Assembly (NCBI RefSeq): GCF_007904085.1
Contig: NZ_CP042326.1
Location: forward strand, 1,922,001 to 1,986,000
DNA length: 64,000 bases
Direction: 5' to 3'
DNA from: Euhalothece natronophila Z-M001
Lineage (GTDB): Bacteria; Cyanobacteriota; Cyanobacteriia; Cyanobacteriales; Rubidibacteraceae
Shown here: piece by piece, positions 1-9,653 of the stretch
Numbering within the stretch: position 1 is the first letter of the stretch
How the letters are laid out: every line of letters begins with the position of its first letter
The notes under the pieces: model-generated
Told to the model about the DNA's origin: nothing
The model's database searches: none
The model's input: the letters and a program-made list of their open reading frames with translations, nothing else
Program-made: the position numbers and the translations under genes

Positions 1-1
1 T

Positions 2-376
2 CAAATTGTTCGCGCTGCTGGAACCGCGGCTCAAGTCGTTGCCAAAGAAAAAGGCTATGTCAGTCTCAAGCTGCCCTCTCGGGAAGTGCGGATGGTGCGA
101 GAAGAATGTTTAGCCACCATTGGTCGTGTCGGTAACTCCGAACATCGTAACTTAACCCTTGGGAAAGCTGGCCGATCGCGCCATTTAGGACGCAGACCGA
201 AAGTCCGAGGCAGTGTCATGAACCCCGTGGATCACCCCCATGGCGGTGGAGAAGGTCGCGCCCCCATTGGTCGTCCGAGTCCTTTAACTCCTTGGGGTAA
301 ACCCACCTTAGGGGCAAAAACTCGCAAGAAGAAGAAAACGAGCAATAAACTAATTGTGCGTCGTCGTTCTAAATAA
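2..376 (+). CDS. rplB: 50S ribosomal protein L2, 3' part (5' end outside window)
   Basis: L2 contacts 23S rRNA near the peptidyl transferase centre and helps join the subunits. The open frame runs in from the left edge at base 2. The first visible residues ([16 protein letters not shown]) are typical mid-L2 sequence, so the ATG at 86 is internal and not the start. The C-terminal signature [18 protein letters not shown], which carries the conserved histidine, is present, followed by a basic tail ending RRRSK. About 124 residues are visible, a bit under half of a normal L2. rpsS follows after 30 bases, as in the S10 operon. Confidence 0.98.
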   Translation, partial: QIVRAAGTAAQVVAKEKGYVSLKLPSREVRMVREECLATIGRVGNSEHRNLTLGKAGRSRHLGRRPKVRGSVMNPVDHPHGGGEGRAPIGRPSPLTPWGKPTLGAKTRKKKKTSNKLIVRRRSK

Positions 377-406
377 TCTATTGCCAAATTAAAGGAGGGA
401 AAAACT

Positions 407-685
407 ATGGGTCGCTCACTGAAAAAAGGCCCCTATGTTGACGATAAGCTGCTCAAAAAAATTGAGAAGCTAAACGCCACTGACAAAAAAGAGGTCATTA
501 AAACTTGGAAACGGGCTTCCACCATCATTCCGCAAATGGTGGGACATACCATCGCCGTTTATAACGGTCGCCAGCACGTTCCCGTTTTCGTTAGTGACCA
601 AATGGTCGGACATAAACTAGGGGAATTTGCCCCCACGCGCACCTTTAAGGGACACGCCAAAGGTGATAAAAAAGCGCGGAGATAA
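407..685 (+). CDS. rpsS: 30S ribosomal protein S19
   Basis: S19 binds the head of the small subunit together with S13. The 92 residues match the normal length. They begin [16 protein letters not shown] and contain the conserved core around [23 protein letters not shown] and [14 protein letters not shown] strong Shine-Dalgarno (AAAGGAGG) lies about 10 bases before the ATG. The gene sits between rplB and rplV in standard S10-operon order. Confidence 0.98.
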   Translation: MGRSLKKGPYVDDKLLKKIEKLNATDKKEVIKTWKRASTIIPQMVGHTIAVYNGRQHVPVFVSDQMVGHKLGEFAPTRTFKGHAKGDKKARR

Positions 686-710
686 ATAAGGATTTCGAGA
701 GGAAATAATT

Positions 711-1070
711 ATGGCTGTTGATACAACCACAGAAACCAAAGCGATCGCGCGTTACATCCGAATGTCTCCCCATAAAGTGCGACGGGTACTCGATCAAATT
801 CGCGGTCGGTCTTACCGAGAAGCATTAATCATCCTTGAATTTATGCCCTATCGCGCCTGTGACCCCGTTTTAAAGGTGTTGCGTTCTGCGGCTGCCAATG
901 CCGAACATAACGAAGGGCTCGATCGCGCAAACCTTGTCATTAGCCAAGCCTATGCGGATCAAGGGCCAGCATTAAGACGATTTCGTCCCCGCGCCCAAGG
1001 TCGAGCGTATCAAATTCGCAAACCCACCTGTCACATCACCATCGCCGTCGCCACTACTGTAGAAAACTAA
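711..1070 (+). CDS. rplV: 50S ribosomal protein L22
   Basis: L22 lines the nascent-peptide exit tunnel through its long beta-hairpin. The 119 residues include the N-terminal core ([19 protein letters not shown]), the middle helix region (SAAANAEHN) and the hairpin with its basic end ([16 protein letters not shown]), followed by the conserved HITIAV strand. GAGAGGAAA is the likely ribosome binding site. rpsC starts six bases after the stop, so the two are probably translated in close coupling. Confidence 0.98.
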   Translation: MAVDTTTETKAIARYIRMSPHKVRRVLDQIRGRSYREALIILEFMPYRACDPVLKVLRSAAANAEHNEGLDRANLVISQAYADQGPALRRFRPRAQGRAYQIRKPTCHITIAVATTVEN

Positions 1071-1076
1071 AACACT

Positions 1077-1796
1077 ATGGGACAAAAAATTCATCCAACT
1101 GGGTTTCGACTGGGAATTACCAAAGAGCATCTTTCCTGCTGGTATGCCGACTCCAAGCGTTACCCTGAACTCTTACAAGAAGACTACAAAATCCGTAACT
1201 ACATCGACAAAACCCTGAATAACGCTGGCATCTCTGCCACTCGCATTGAGCGTAAAGCCGATCAAATCAGCTTACAAATTCACACTGCCCGTCCGGGGGT
1301 CGTGGTCGGTCGTGGCGGTAGTGGCATTGAATCCCTCCGTGTGGGGTTACAACAACTCCTCGGGGGCAATCGCCAAATTAGCATCAACGTTAACGAAGTT
1401 GATCGCGTCGATGCTGATGCCGTCTTAATTGGTGAATACATCGCCCAGCAACTAGAACGACGAGTCTCCTTCCGTCGCGTAGTGCGCCAAGCGGTTCAAA
1501 GAGCGCAACGAGCCGAAGTGAAAGGGATCAAAATCCAAATTAGCGGTCGGCTCAACGGGGCAGAAATTGCTCGTACTGAATGGACTCGGGAAGGACGAGT
1601 TCCCCTGCATACCCTACGTGCCGACATTGACTATGCCTATCGCATGGCAGACACTGCCTATGGCATCTTAGGGGTCAAAGTTTGGATCTTCAAAGGTGAA
1701 ATTCTCCCCGAAGATCAAGAACAAGCCCCTGCTGAGACAGCCCCCCGTCGGTCTTCTCGTCGCCAGAAATTTGAAGACCGTTCTGGCGAAAATTAG
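1077..1796 (+). CDS. rpsC: 30S ribosomal protein S3
   Basis: S3 forms part of the mRNA entry channel. The protein has 239 residues: the N-terminal [14 protein letters not shown] motif, a KH domain with the GRGGSGIE loop (about residues 77-84), and the C-terminal domain with GAEIARTEW and the [13 protein letters not shown] strand. The C-terminal tail ([16 protein letters not shown]) is low-complexity and basic. There is no clear Shine-Dalgarno, and the gene follows rplV by six bases, which suggests translational coupling. Confidence 0.98.
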   Translation: MGQKIHPTGFRLGITKEHLSCWYADSKRYPELLQEDYKIRNYIDKTLNNAGISATRIERKADQISLQIHTARPGVVVGRGGSGIESLRVGLQQLLGGNRQISINVNEVDRVDADAVLIGEYIAQQLERRVSFRRVVRQAVQRAQRAEVKGIKIQISGRLNGAEIARTEWTREGRVPLHTLRADIDYAYRMADTAYGILGVKVWIFKGEILPEDQEQAPAETAPRRSSRRQKFEDRSGEN

Positions 1797-1834
1797 TCAT
1801 TGGCTTACAAATAACAATAACCAAGAACAAACCT

Positions 1835-2245
1835 ATGCTTAGTCCTAAACGTACAAAATTCCGAAAACAGCAAAGAGGAAGAATGAAAGGGCTATCTCAC
1901 CGGGGTAACACCATTAACTTTGGTGATTATGCCCTGCAAGCCACTGAACCCTCTTGGATTAACTCCCGACAAATTGAAGCTGCCCGTCGTGCCATGAACC
2001 GTTATCTCCGTCGGGGCGGTAAAATCTGGATTCGCATTTTTCCTGATAAGCCTATCACCATGCGAGCCGCCGAAACTCGTATGGGGTCAGGGAAAGGAAA
2101 TCCCGAATACTGGGTAGCCGTCGTTAAGCCGGGGCGCATCATGTTTGAAATTGGTGGCGTTAACCAAGAGGTAGCCCAAGAAGCCATGCGTCTGGCAGCG
2201 CAAAAACTTCCGATTAAAACCAAATTCTTGGTTCGTGAGGAATAA
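1835..2245 (+). CDS. rplP: 50S ribosomal protein L16
   Basis: L16 helps place A-site tRNA in the large subunit. The 136 residues start [19 protein letters not shown] and contain the family signatures [23 protein letters not shown] and [11 protein letters not shown]. The length is normal. It lies between rpsC and rpmC as in other S10 operons. Confidence 0.98.
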   Translation: MLSPKRTKFRKQQRGRMKGLSHRGNTINFGDYALQATEPSWINSRQIEAARRAMNRYLRRGGKIWIRIFPDKPITMRAAETRMGSGKGNPEYWVAVVKPGRIMFEIGGVNQEVAQEAMRLAAQKLPIKTKFLVREE

Positions 2246-2257
2246 TAAGGAGGAACT

Positions 2258-2491
2258 ATGCCCTTACCAAAAATTGCTGATGCTCGGGCTTTAAGCGATG
2301 AAGAACTCGCCCAAGAAATTGTCAACGCCAAACGGGAACTGTTTAATCTACGGTTCAAACAGGGAACTCGACAAGAGGGAGAAGCCAAACCGCATGAATT
2401 TAAGCATCTTAAACATCGGATTGCCCAATTGTTAACCGTTGAGCGAGAAAGAGAACTCGCCAAAGCAAAAGAAGGTACTAACGAGGAATAA
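2258..2491 (+). CDS. rpmC: 50S ribosomal protein L29
   Basis: L29 sits near the exit tunnel, where it forms part of the docking site for trigger factor and SRP. The 77-residue protein has the typical two-helix layout: [26 protein letters not shown], then [18 protein letters not shown] good ribosome binding site (AAGGAGG) lies seven bases before the ATG. The C-terminal extension ([12 protein letters not shown]) is slightly longer than in the shortest L29 proteins. Confidence 0.97.
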   Translation: MPLPKIADARALSDEELAQEIVNAKRELFNLRFKQGTRQEGEAKPHEFKHLKHRIAQLLTVERERELAKAKEGTNEE

Positions 2492-2501
2492 ATAAACCAC
2501 T

Positions 2502-2792
2502 ATGACAACTAAAGAGCGTATTGGCGTTGTCGTCAGTAATAAAATGCAAAAAACCGTCGTGGTTGCCGTAGAAAACCGCGCTCCTAGCCGTAAATACGGT
2601 AAAACTGTCGTCACCACCAAACGGTATAAAGTTCACGATGAAAACAACGATTGCAATGAAGGCGATCGCGTTCGGATTCGTGAAACTCGACCCCTTTCCA
2701 AACAAAAACGCTGGGAAGTTGCTTCCATTATTGAATCAGCCAGCGGTCAAAAAGCCCCAGAACCTATTTCATCAGAAACTGAACAATCATGA
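2502..2792 (+). CDS. rpsQ: 30S ribosomal protein S17
   Basis: S17 is a primary 16S rRNA binder with an OB fold. The 96 residues include [20 protein letters not shown] and the conserved [20 protein letters not shown] strand pair. A 20-residue C-terminal tail ([17 protein letters not shown]) extends beyond the fold. The stop codon overlaps the rplN start (ATGA), so rplN is probably translated by coupled reinitiation. Confidence 0.98.
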   Translation: MTTKERIGVVVSNKMQKTVVVAVENRAPSRKYGKTVVTTKRYKVHDENNDCNEGDRVRIRETRPLSKQKRWEVASIIESASGQKAPEPISSETEQS

Positions 2793-3157
2793 TTCAACAA
2801 GAAACTGTCCTGAAAGTTGCCGACAATAGTGGCGCTCGTAAAATTCAATGCCTGCGTGTGATGCGAGCAGGTAACGCTCCTTACGCCCGTATTGGGGATG
2901 TCATCATTGGCGTGGTCAAAGATGCACTCCCGAATATGCAAGTTAAAAAATCCGATATTATTCGCGCGGTTATCGTTCGCACCCGTTATCCAGAAACTCG
3001 GGATAGTGGCATGACCATTCGCTTTGACGACAATGCCGCTGTTATTATCAACGCGGACAATAACCCCAGAGGAACACGGGTTTTTGGGCCCGTAGCGCGA
3101 GAACTCAGAGATAAAAACTTTACGAAAATCGTCTCTCTAGCACCGGAGGTGTTATAA
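2789..3157 (+). CDS. rplN: 50S ribosomal protein L14
   Basis: L14 is a highly conserved large-subunit protein at the subunit interface. The 122 residues are full length and begin [24 protein letters not shown], with [44 protein letters not shown] and [28 protein letters not shown]. The ATG overlaps the rpsQ stop by four bases. Confidence 0.98.
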   Translation: MIQQETVLKVADNSGARKIQCLRVMRAGNAPYARIGDVIIGVVKDALPNMQVKKSDIIRAVIVRTRYPETRDSGMTIRFDDNAAVIINADNNPRGTRVFGPVARELRDKNFTKIVSLAPEVL

Positions 3158-3159
3158 AG

Positions 3160-3516
3160 ATGCCGAAGAAAAATCGCACTCAAACCCTTCCCAAACGATA
3201 CAAAATGCACGTCAAAAAAGGCGATACCGTGCAAGTAATCTCGGGAAAAGATAAGGGAAAAGTCGGGGAAATTCAACGAGTAATTCCCCAAGAATCCCGA
3301 GTCGTGGTGGAAGGTGTTAATGTTCGCACCAAGCACGTTAAACCTCGCCAAGAAGGAGAACAAGGGCAAATTATTACCTTTGAAGCCCCTATTCATAGCT
3401 CCAACGTGATGCTTTATTCCAATAAAGAATCTTGCGCCTCTCGCGTTAGTTATACCTACACCGAAGACGGACGCAAGGTGAGAATGTTGAAGAAAACTGG
3501 CGAAATTATTGATTAG
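3160..3516 (+). CDS. rplX: 50S ribosomal protein L24
   Basis: L24 starts assembly of the 50S subunit. The 118 residues include the KOW motif ([19 protein letters not shown]) and the conserved [11 protein letters not shown] and [10 protein letters not shown] segments. The N-terminus ([18 protein letters not shown]) is a little longer than in E. coli; the internal ATG at codon 16 is an alternative start. The upstream ATG at 3160 is preferred because GGAGG lies at the end of rplN at a suitable distance. Confidence 0.96.
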   Translation: MPKKNRTQTLPKRYKMHVKKGDTVQVISGKDKGKVGEIQRVIPQESRVVVEGVNVRTKHVKPRQEGEQGQIITFEAPIHSSNVMLYSNKESCASRVSYTYTEDGRKVRMLKKTGEIID

Positions 3517-3548
3517 TTCTCAGTGATGGGAATTTCAATGGAAATACT

Positions 3549-4094
3549 ATGACACAACGACTAAAAACCACCTATATCGAAACCATTGCTCCCCAACTCA
3601 AACAAGAGTTTGGTTATAGCAATCCCCATCAAATCCCGAAAGTGGAAAAAGTAACCATTAATCGCGGATTAGGGGAAGCCTCACAAAATGCCAAAGCTCT
3701 TGAATCTTCCATGAGCGAAATTGCAACAATTACAGGACAAAAGCCTGTTGTCACTCGTGCTAAAAAAGCGATCGCGGGCTTTAAAGTTCGTGAAGGAATG
3801 CCAGTGGGTGTGATGGTGACTTTGCGCGGTCAACGGATGTATGCCTTCTTAGATCGTCTCATTAACGTTGCGCTCCCCCGAATTCGTGACTTTCGTGGGA
3901 TTAGTTCTCGCAGCTTTGATGGACGTGGGAACTACAACTTAGGCTTACGCGAGCAAATCCTTTTCCCTGAAATTAACTATGACAGTATTGATCAAGTGCG
4001 GGGAATGGATATTGCCATCATCACAACTGCTAAAACCGATGAAGAAGGTCGTGCCCTGCTGAGAGCAATGGGAATGCCCTTCCGAGAAAACTAA
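3549..4094 (+). CDS. rplE: 50S ribosomal protein L5
   Basis: L5 binds 5S rRNA and contacts P-site tRNA. The 181 residues show the family signatures [51 protein letters not shown], and the C-terminal FPEINYD and [20 protein letters not shown]. rpsN (S14) would follow in E. coli but is absent here. rpsH is next, which is the usual cyanobacterial arrangement. Confidence 0.98.
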   Translation: MTQRLKTTYIETIAPQLKQEFGYSNPHQIPKVEKVTINRGLGEASQNAKALESSMSEIATITGQKPVVTRAKKAIAGFKVREGMPVGVMVTLRGQRMYAFLDRLINVALPRIRDFRGISSRSFDGRGNYNLGLREQILFPEINYDSIDQVRGMDIAIITTAKTDEEGRALLRAMGMPFREN

Positions 4095-4133
4095 CCAGTG
4101 TGTACTTTACAGCAGGAGGGAAAACAGCAACTA

Positions 4134-4535
4134 ATGGCCTCGACAGACACAATTTCTGATATGCTCACCCGAATCCGCAATGCTTGCATGGTGCAACATG
4201 AAACCACCGTTGTGCCTTATAACAAAATGAATCGCAACATTGCCAAAGTTCTCAAAGAAGAAGGATTCATTGAAAACTACGAAGAAGTGGGTGAAGGACT
4301 AAAAAAACAAGTTTTAATTTCGTTGCGCTATCAAGGTCGCAACCGCAAACCGATTATTAAAAAACTCACTCGCGTCAGCCGTCCCGGTTTAAGGGTGTAT
4401 TCCAATCATAAAGAATTACCACGGGTTCTCGGTGGGATTGGGGTTGCCATTATCTCCACCTCTAGCGGTATTATGACCGATCGCGAGGCGCGTAAACGAG
4501 GAATCGGCGGCGAAATTCTCTGTTACGTCTGGTAA
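4134..4535 (+). CDS. rpsH: 30S ribosomal protein S8
   Basis: S8 is a primary 16S rRNA binder and, in other bacteria, a regulator of the spc operon. The open frame begins at 4098, but the family N-terminus is [17 protein letters not shown]. The start is therefore the ATG at 4134, preceded by the AGGAGGG at 4114-4120, giving 133 residues. Conserved segments are [16 protein letters not shown] and the C-terminal GIAI-type [26 protein letters not shown]. Confidence 0.97.
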   Translation: MASTDTISDMLTRIRNACMVQHETTVVPYNKMNRNIAKVLKEEGFIENYEEVGEGLKKQVLISLRYQGRNRKPIIKKLTRVSRPGLRVYSNHKELPRVLGGIGVAIISTSSGIMTDREARKRGIGGEILCYVW

Positions 4536-4559
4536 ATTAAGCAAGGAGTAATCTGAACT

Positions 4560-5099
4560 ATGTCACGGATTGGTAAATTACCGATTCCAGTTCCCGACAA
4601 GGTAGAAATCACCATTGACGACCAAGTGATCAAGGTGAAAGGGCCAAAAGGAGAACTAGAGCAAACCATACCTAACTTCGTCACCATTACCCAAGAAGAG
4701 GGTCAAATTTTAGTCAATCGGGTCAACGACTCTCGCAAAGCCCGAGAACGCCATGGCTTGGCAAGAACCCTCATTGCCAATATGGTGCATGGAGTCTCCC
4801 AAGGCTTTGAACAACGCCTACAAATTCAAGGGGTGGGCTATCGCGCCCAAATGCAAGGACGTAACCTGATCTTAAATGTGGGTTACAGTCATCCCGTTGA
4901 AATTACGCCACCAGAAGGGCTTCAAGTAGCCGTAGAAAAAAATACAGAAATTATTATTAGTGGGATCAACAAAGAACTGGTTGGTAACTTAACCGCAAAA
5001 ATTCGAGCCATTCGTCCCCCAGAACCCTATAAAGGGAAAGGCATTCGCTATTTGGGAGAACAAGTTCGACAAAAAGCGGGTAAAGCAGGGAAGAAATAA
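4560..5099 (+). CDS. rplF: 50S ribosomal protein L6
   Basis: L6 lies near the factor-binding site of the large subunit. The 179 residues begin [17 protein letters not shown], contain the two repeated L6 folds, and end with the signature [27 protein letters not shown]. The ribosome binding site AAGGAG lies about 10 bases upstream. rplR starts two bases after the stop. Confidence 0.98.
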   Translation: MSRIGKLPIPVPDKVEITIDDQVIKVKGPKGELEQTIPNFVTITQEEGQILVNRVNDSRKARERHGLARTLIANMVHGVSQGFEQRLQIQGVGYRAQMQGRNLILNVGYSHPVEITPPEGLQVAVEKNTEIIISGINKELVGNLTAKIRAIRPPEPYKGKGIRYLGEQVRQKAGKAGKK

Positions 5100-5101
5100 T
5101 C

Positions 5102-5464
5102 ATGAAAAACAATCGCAAAGAACTGATCAAAAAGCGTCATCGTCGGATTCGGCGCAAACTTCATGGCACTGCCGAACGCCCTCGTTTAGCAGTGTTCCGT
5201 TCTCATCAGCATATTTATGCCCAAGTGATCGACGACAACCAACAGCACACCCTTGTTGCCGCTTCTACCGTCGATCCCAATTTACGGCAAACCTTAGACT
5301 CCACCCGAACTTGCGAAGCCTCAGCAGCTGTGGGGAATTTAATCGCCCAACGAGCTATGGAAAAAGGCATTAAGCAGGTTGTCTTTGACCGTGGTGGGAA
5401 TATTTATCATGGACGAGTGCGTAGTCTCGCTGATGCTGCGCGAGAAGCAGGACTAGAATTTTAA
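5102..5464 (+). CDS. rplR: 50S ribosomal protein L18
   Basis: L18 binds 5S rRNA with L5. The 120 residues include the basic N-terminus ([25 protein letters not shown]), HIYAQVIDD, and the C-terminal [26 protein letters not shown]. Length and order (rplF-rplR-rpsE) are normal. Confidence 0.98.
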   Translation: MKNNRKELIKKRHRRIRRKLHGTAERPRLAVFRSHQHIYAQVIDDNQQHTLVAASTVDPNLRQTLDSTRTCEASAAVGNLIAQRAMEKGIKQVVFDRGGNIYHGRVRSLADAAREAGLEF

Positions 5465-5476
5465 TAAGGGGACATT

Positions 5477-5989
5477 ATGGCAAAGCGTAACCAAAGCAAA
5501 AAAGAAGAAAGCCAGTTTCAAGAGCGCGTGATTCAAATTCGGCGCGTGAGTAAAGTGGTAAAAGGAGGTAAAAAATTAAGTTTCCGCGCGATTGTGGTCG
5601 TGGGAAATGATCGCGGTCAAGTCGGCGTTGGTGTCGGTAAAGCCAGTGATGTCATTGGGGCAGTTCGTAAAGGCGTTGCTGATGCCAAAAAACAATTAGT
5701 GGATATTCCCATTACCAAAAGTAGTTCCATTCCTCATCGGGCTAATGGCTTTGCTGGTGGGGCCAAAGTAATGATGCGTCCAGCAGCACCTGGTACTGGT
5801 GTAATTGCAGGAGGGGCAGTGCGAACTGTCTTAGAATTATCAGGGGTGAAAAACGTTCTAGCTAAACAATTAGGCTCACAAAATCCCCTAAATAATGCTA
5901 GAGCCGCGATCGATGCCTTAGCCTCTCTACGCACCTTTAAAGAGGTTGCTAATGAGCGAGGGGTTCCCTTAGAACAAATTTTCTCCTAA
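5477..5989 (+). CDS. rpsE: 30S ribosomal protein S5
   Basis: S5 helps form the mRNA entry channel and affects decoding accuracy. The 170 residues include the double-stranded RNA binding fold ([26 protein letters not shown]), the basic loop, and the C-terminal [31 protein letters not shown]. In E. coli rpmD (L30) would follow, but it is absent. A 149-base gap with a C-rich palindromic repeat separates this gene from rplO. Confidence 0.98.
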   Translation: MAKRNQSKKEESQFQERVIQIRRVSKVVKGGKKLSFRAIVVVGNDRGQVGVGVGKASDVIGAVRKGVADAKKQLVDIPITKSSSIPHRANGFAGGAKVMMRPAAPGTGVIAGGAVRTVLELSGVKNVLAKQLGSQNPLNNARAAIDALASLRTFKEVANERGVPLEQIFS

Positions 5990-6034
5990 CCCTATTAATT
6001 AACATGAAATCTAACCAAATTCTGTTGCCGACCA

Positions 6035-6065
6035 GATCCCCCCAACCCCCCTTAACTAAAGGGGG
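6035..6065. repeat. C-rich palindromic repeat between rpsE and rplO
   Basis: The element reads GATCCCCCC, AA, CCCCCCTTAACTAAAGGGGG and can fold as CCCCCTT/AAGGGGG (6047-6053 with 6059-6065). The same pattern, GATC, C6, short spacer, C6, TTA, CTAA, G-run, occurs in inverted form at 59391-60453 around the insertion sequence. It looks like a dispersed intergenic palindromic repeat of a kind common in cyanobacteria. Here it lies inside an otherwise compact ribosomal operon and could form an RNA hairpin between two co-transcribed genes. Confidence 0.75.
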
Positions 6066-6138
6066 CGAGGAGAGATAATTGGTAGCTAACATTTAGGTAT
6101 TTCATATAACTTGTAAATCAAAATCACTAAGCAAACTC

Positions 6139-6588
6139 ATGAGACTACATGAATTAAAGCCAAAACCAGGTTCTCGTAAACGTCGCCGTCGTTTAGGACG
6201 TGGCATTTCCGCAGGACAAGGGGCAAGCTGTGGCAAAGGAATGCGTGGTCAAAAAGCGCGTTCTGGCCCCAACCCATTTCGTGGCTTTGAAGGGGGACAA
6301 ATGCCTCTTTATCGTCGCGTGCCAAAATTAAAACACTTTACGATTGTCAACCCACGCCGCTACACTACGATTAATGTTGGTAAATTAGCTAGTTTAGAAG
6401 CAAACACAGAAGTTACCCTTGCCCACCTCTTAGAAGTCGGGTTGCTCAACCAAGCTGAGGCCCCCCTAAAAGTCTTAGGAGATGGGGAACTTAATGTTCC
6501 TCTTCAAGTGAAAGCTGCGGCTTTTACCAAAGGGGCGCGTCAAAAAATTGAAGCGGCAGGCGGTAGCTGTGAAATTGTTACCGACTGA
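6139..6588 (+). CDS. rplO: 50S ribosomal protein L15
   Basis: L15 is a late-assembly large-subunit protein. The 149 residues begin [22 protein letters not shown] and contain [28 protein letters not shown] and the C-terminal [22 protein letters not shown] signature. There is no strong Shine-Dalgarno before the ATG. It precedes secY as in other bacteria. Confidence 0.98.
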   Translation: MRLHELKPKPGSRKRRRRLGRGISAGQGASCGKGMRGQKARSGPNPFRGFEGGQMPLYRRVPKLKHFTIVNPRRYTTINVGKLASLEANTEVTLAHLLEVGLLNQAEAPLKVLGDGELNVPLQVKAAAFTKGARQKIEAAGGSCEIVTD

Positions 6589-6632
6589 GCTATTTAATAT
6601 CTAATCAATTTATCGGGGAGAAATAATTCTTC

Positions 6633-7991
6633 ATGGTTGTTAGTCGAGAAAGAACCCCAAACGCCCAAGAAACATTTATGCAGATGGCGCAAGCGGCTGG
6701 TTTACGTGGTCGCTTGTTACTGACCGTCGGCTTAATTTTACTAGTTCGCTTAGGTGTGCGGATTCCTGTCCCAGGAGTTGACCGCGCCGCCTTTGCCCAA
6801 GCCGTTCAAGATAGTCCGATCTCTGGATTTTTAAACTTCCTCTCAGGAGGGGGGTTATCGGCAGTAGGGATTTTTGCCTTAGGCATTTTGCCCTTTATTA
6901 ATGCCTCCATTATTATGCAGTTACTTACTGCTGGCTTGCCCTATTTAGAAAATTTACAGAAAAATGAAGGGGAAGCAGGACGACGAAAAATTTCCCAAAT
7001 CACCCGTTATGTAGCTTTAGCTTCGGCAATTTTTAATGCCATTGGCCTGGCAAGTTTTGTTCAACCCTATGCCTATGACCCGGGACCAATTTTTGTCATA
7101 AAAACGGTTATTGCCCTCAGTGCTGGCTCAATGTTTGTAATTTGGCTTGCCGAGTTAATTACAGAACGAGGGATTGGAAATGGGCCTTCCTTACTGATTT
7201 TTGTCAATATTGTGGCGGTTCTGCCAAGAACCTTGGGAAATACCATCGAATTTGCTCAAGCTGGCGGACGAGAAGCTGTAGCACAAGTGGTGGTTTTAGC
7301 CTTAGTGTTCTTAGTGATGATTGTCGGCATTGTCTTTGTGCAAGAGGGAATGCGGAAAATTCCCATTGTGTCAGCGCGGCGACAAGTCGGAAAACGGCTA
7401 TATCGGGAGCGCACGAGCTATTTACCGCTACGAGTCAATCAAGGCGGTGTCCTGCCGATTATCTTTGCCTCTACCTTGCTGATTCTACCCTCTTCCTTGG
7501 CACAGTTTACTCAAGGTGGTGGTGGCGACCCAGAACAGCAAACAGGCGGAGTTATGGGAACTCTTAATGAAATTTTAATTCAAATTTCTACCTATCTGAA
7601 TCCTGCTGGTCCTGCTCCTTGGATCTATATATCAGTTTATTTAGCGCTGATTCTCTTCTTTAGCTATTTTTATGCGGCGTTAGTGGTTAACCCAGTGGAT
7701 ATGTCGCAAAACTTAAAGAAAATGGGGGCAAGTATCCCAGGGATTCGTCCCGGAAAGGCAACTAGCGATTATTTACAAAAAGTGATTAATCGCCTCACAC
7801 TTTTAGGGGCAATTTTCTTGGGAATTGTTGCCACAGTTCCCACAGCAGTAGAAACAGCGACAGGGGTTACCACCTTTCAAGGGCTAGGGGCAACCTCCCT
7901 TTTGATTTTAGTCGGGGTAGCTATTGATACGGCAAAACAAATTCAAAGTCGTGTCATTTCTCAACGCTATGAAGGAATGGTCAAAGAATAG
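6633..7991 (+). CDS. secY: Preprotein translocase subunit SecY
   Basis: SecY forms the protein-conducting channel of the SecYEG translocon. In cyanobacteria it serves both plasma and thylakoid membranes. The 452-residue protein has about ten hydrophobic segments, the plug region PVPGVDRAAF, the signature GILPFINASIIMQLL, and the cytoplasmic loop GMRKIPIVSARRQVGKR with the conserved arginines that contact SecA and the ribosome. A GGGGAG ribosome binding site lies upstream of the ATG. secG, another channel component, is at 16450. Confidence 0.98.
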   Translation: MVVSRERTPNAQETFMQMAQAAGLRGRLLLTVGLILLVRLGVRIPVPGVDRAAFAQAVQDSPISGFLNFLSGGGLSAVGIFALGILPFINASIIMQLLTAGLPYLENLQKNEGEAGRRKISQITRYVALASAIFNAIGLASFVQPYAYDPGPIFVIKTVIALSAGSMFVIWLAELITERGIGNGPSLLIFVNIVAVLPRTLGNTIEFAQAGGREAVAQVVVLALVFLVMIVGIVFVQEGMRKIPIVSARRQVGKRLYRERTSYLPLRVNQGGVLPIIFASTLLILPSSLAQFTQGGGGDPEQQTGGVMGTLNEILIQISTYLNPAGPAPWIYISVYLALILFFSYFYAALVVNPVDMSQNLKKMGASIPGIRPGKATSDYLQKVINRLTLLGAIFLGIVATVPTAVETATGVTTFQGLGATSLLILVGVAIDTAKQIQSRVISQRYEGMVKE

Positions 7992-8004
7992 CGCTGAGTT
8001 GTTT

Positions 8005-8032
8005 GGGGGCTTCATTTCCCCCTACTTTTTTT
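8005..8032 (+). terminator. Possible Rho-independent terminator after secY
   Basis: GGGGG (8005-8009) can pair with CCCCC (8018-8022) across an eight-base loop. The run TACTTTTTTT follows. The stem is short, so it may only attenuate transcription into adk. Confidence 0.5.
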
Positions 8033-8061
8033 AAGAAATAAAAGATAACGAATAATCAATA

Positions 8062-8631
8062 ATGACTCAATATTCAAGATTAATTTTTTTTGGCCCCCCA
8101 GGGGCAGGGAAAGGAACACAAGCCAAAGAAGTTTCTAAAGAGTGTAATATTCCTCATATTGCCACAGGGGATATTCTTCGCAATGCAATTAAAGAACAAA
8201 CACCTGTGGGGAAAAAAGCCCAATCGTATGTGGATAATGGCGATTTAGTGCCAGATGAGGTATTAGGAGAACTGGTGCGCGATCGGCTACAACAACCCGA
8301 TACACAATCAGGTTGGATTCTTGATGGCTTTCCTCGTACTTTGAAACAAGCGGAATTTCTAGATGAATTGCTCAAGGAACTTAATTCCAGTTATGATTTA
8401 GTGATTTATCTGGATGTTCCCGATGAGGTTTTAATGAAACGCTTGTTAGGACGAGGGCGTAAAGATGATACAGAAGAAACAATCCGTCATCGGTTAGATA
8501 TTTTTCATAATGAAACCGCCGAACTGATTAGTTTCTATAAACAGCGCAATCACTTTCTACAAGTGGATGGAAACCAACCCCTCCCCCAAGTAACTGAACG
8601 AATTAAAACAGCAATGGCTGAAGGCTCTTAA
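8062..8631 (+). CDS. adk: Adenylate kinase
   Basis: Adenylate kinase interconverts ATP and AMP with two ADP. The 189 residues include the P-loop GPPGAGKGTQAK (about residues 11-22), the AMP-binding segment HIATGDILRNAI, the signature LDGFPRTLKQAEFLD, and the lid-region RLLGRGRKDDTEETIRHRL. The lid is short and lacks the zinc cysteines of long forms, so it is the short type. The secY-adk-infA order is common. Confidence 0.97.
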   Translation: MTQYSRLIFFGPPGAGKGTQAKEVSKECNIPHIATGDILRNAIKEQTPVGKKAQSYVDNGDLVPDEVLGELVRDRLQQPDTQSGWILDGFPRTLKQAEFLDELLKELNSSYDLVIYLDVPDEVLMKRLLGRGRKDDTEETIRHRLDIFHNETAELISFYKQRNHFLQVDGNQPLPQVTERIKTAMAEGS

Positions 8632-8764
8632 AATGTCTTTCTCTTAATTTTTGCTAGCATTACTAAGGGATATTCTTTAAGTTTGGCTTTTTCTCTCATT
8701 TTGAAACTTGAGAAGAGCCAGTTTTAATCAGCGTTCTGTTAAAGGAGAGTAATAAAAATCCATT

Positions 8765-8989
8765 ATGTCTAAACAAGACCTTATTGAAATGGAAGGAACT
8801 GTAACCGAGTCCTTACCAAATGCAATGTTTCGAGTTGATCTCGAAAATGGTTATAACGTCCTTGCTCATATTTCGGGTAAAATCCGCCGTAACTATATCA
8901 AAATTTTACCAGGGGATAAAGTCAAAGTAGAATTAACTCCCTATGATTTGAGTAAAGGGCGCATTACTTATCGGTTGCGTAAAAAATAA
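8765..8989 (+). CDS. infA: Translation initiation factor IF-1
   Basis: IF-1 occupies the A site of the 30S subunit during initiation. The 74-residue OB-fold protein contains [54 protein letters not shown], a nearly invariant family pattern. GGAGAG upstream is the ribosome binding site. A promoter for the next gene block lies directly after the stop. Confidence 0.98.
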   Translation: MSKQDLIEMEGTVTESLPNAMFRVDLENGYNVLAHISGKIRRNYIKILPGDKVKVELTPYDLSKGRITYRLRKK

Positions 8990-8992
8990 GTA

Positions 8993-9021
8993 TTGACGAA
9001 AGGCTCTGAAAATGATAAACT
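8993..9021 (+). promoter_or_regulatory. Housekeeping-sigma-type promoter upstream of rpmJ
   Basis: TTGACG (8993-8998) and TAAACT (9016-9021) are spaced by exactly 17 bases, a good match to a -35/-10 pair. It lies in the 60-base gap between infA and rpmJ. It would give the rpmJ-rpsM-rpsK-rpoA-rplQ block its own transcription start, independent of the upstream operon. Confidence 0.65.
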
Positions 9022-9049
9022 AAAGGGCTTGTAGTGTGATAGAAAACCC

Positions 9050-9163
9050 ATGAAAGTTAGACCTTCAGTTCGGAAAATGTGCGAGCGTTGCCGGGTCATT
9101 CGCCGTCGTGGGCGAGTGATGGTGATATGCTCCAATGCCAAGCATAAACAACGTCAAGGATAA
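9050..9163 (+). CDS. rpmJ: 50S ribosomal protein L36
   Basis: L36 is the smallest ribosomal protein and stabilises 23S rRNA helices. The 37 codons from the ATG at 9050 read [20 protein letters not shown] followed by [17 protein letters not shown]. This is a complete L36 with the zinc ligands Cys11, Cys14, Cys27 and His32, the C-plus form. It sits directly before rpsM, its usual place. Confidence 0.97.
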   Translation: MKVRPSVRKMCERCRVIRRRGRVMVICSNAKHKQRQG

Positions 9164-9207
9164 AATCTAATATCCAAATCTTAGCAGAAAAATAGAGGGA
9201 GAGAAAC

Positions 9208-9591
9208 GTGGCACGAATTTCAGGAGTAGATTTACCCCGTGATAAGCGGGTGGAAATAGGACTCACATATATTTATGGGATTGGCGTATCCCGTTCTCGG
9301 GAAATTTTAGCAGCGACTGGCGTTAACCCAGATAAACGGGTTAAAGACCTTGATACCACAGAAGAATCAACCCTTCGCTCTTATATCGAAAATAACTATC
9401 AGGTGGAAGGGGATTTACGACGCTTAGAAAATATGAGTATTAAGCGTTTGGTGGATATTGGTACTTATCGCGGTCGTCGTCATCGCTCAGGTTTACCAGT
9501 GAGAGGTCAGCGTACCCGTACTAATGCTAGAACCCGTCGTGGTAAGCGTTTAGCGATCGCGGGTAAGAAGAAAGCTCCTGCTAAAAAATAG
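9208..9591 (+). CDS. rpsM: 30S ribosomal protein S13
   Basis: S13 forms bridges between the small-subunit head and the large subunit and contacts P-site tRNA. The start is GTG at 9208, preceded by AGGGAGAG; the family N-terminus [25 protein letters not shown] follows directly. The 127 residues end with the conserved [15 protein letters not shown] and a lysine-rich tail. Confidence 0.98.
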   Translation: MARISGVDLPRDKRVEIGLTYIYGIGVSRSREILAATGVNPDKRVKDLDTTEESTLRSYIENNYQVEGDLRRLENMSIKRLVDIGTYRGRRHRSGLPVRGQRTRTNARTRRGKRLAIAGKKKAPAKK

Positions 9592-9653
9592 AGGAGTTTA
9601 CCTAAGACCAACCTCCATTAATTAAATAAAGTTATTCAAGAACAGTATCAAGT

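Noticed and set aside
2002-2463. Minus-strand open frame of 153 residues across rplP and rpmC
   Set aside because: It is antisense to two certain ribosomal genes and has no family features.
4098-4133. Twelve extra N-terminal residues of S8
   Set aside because: The family start and the AGGAGGG site favour the ATG at 4134.
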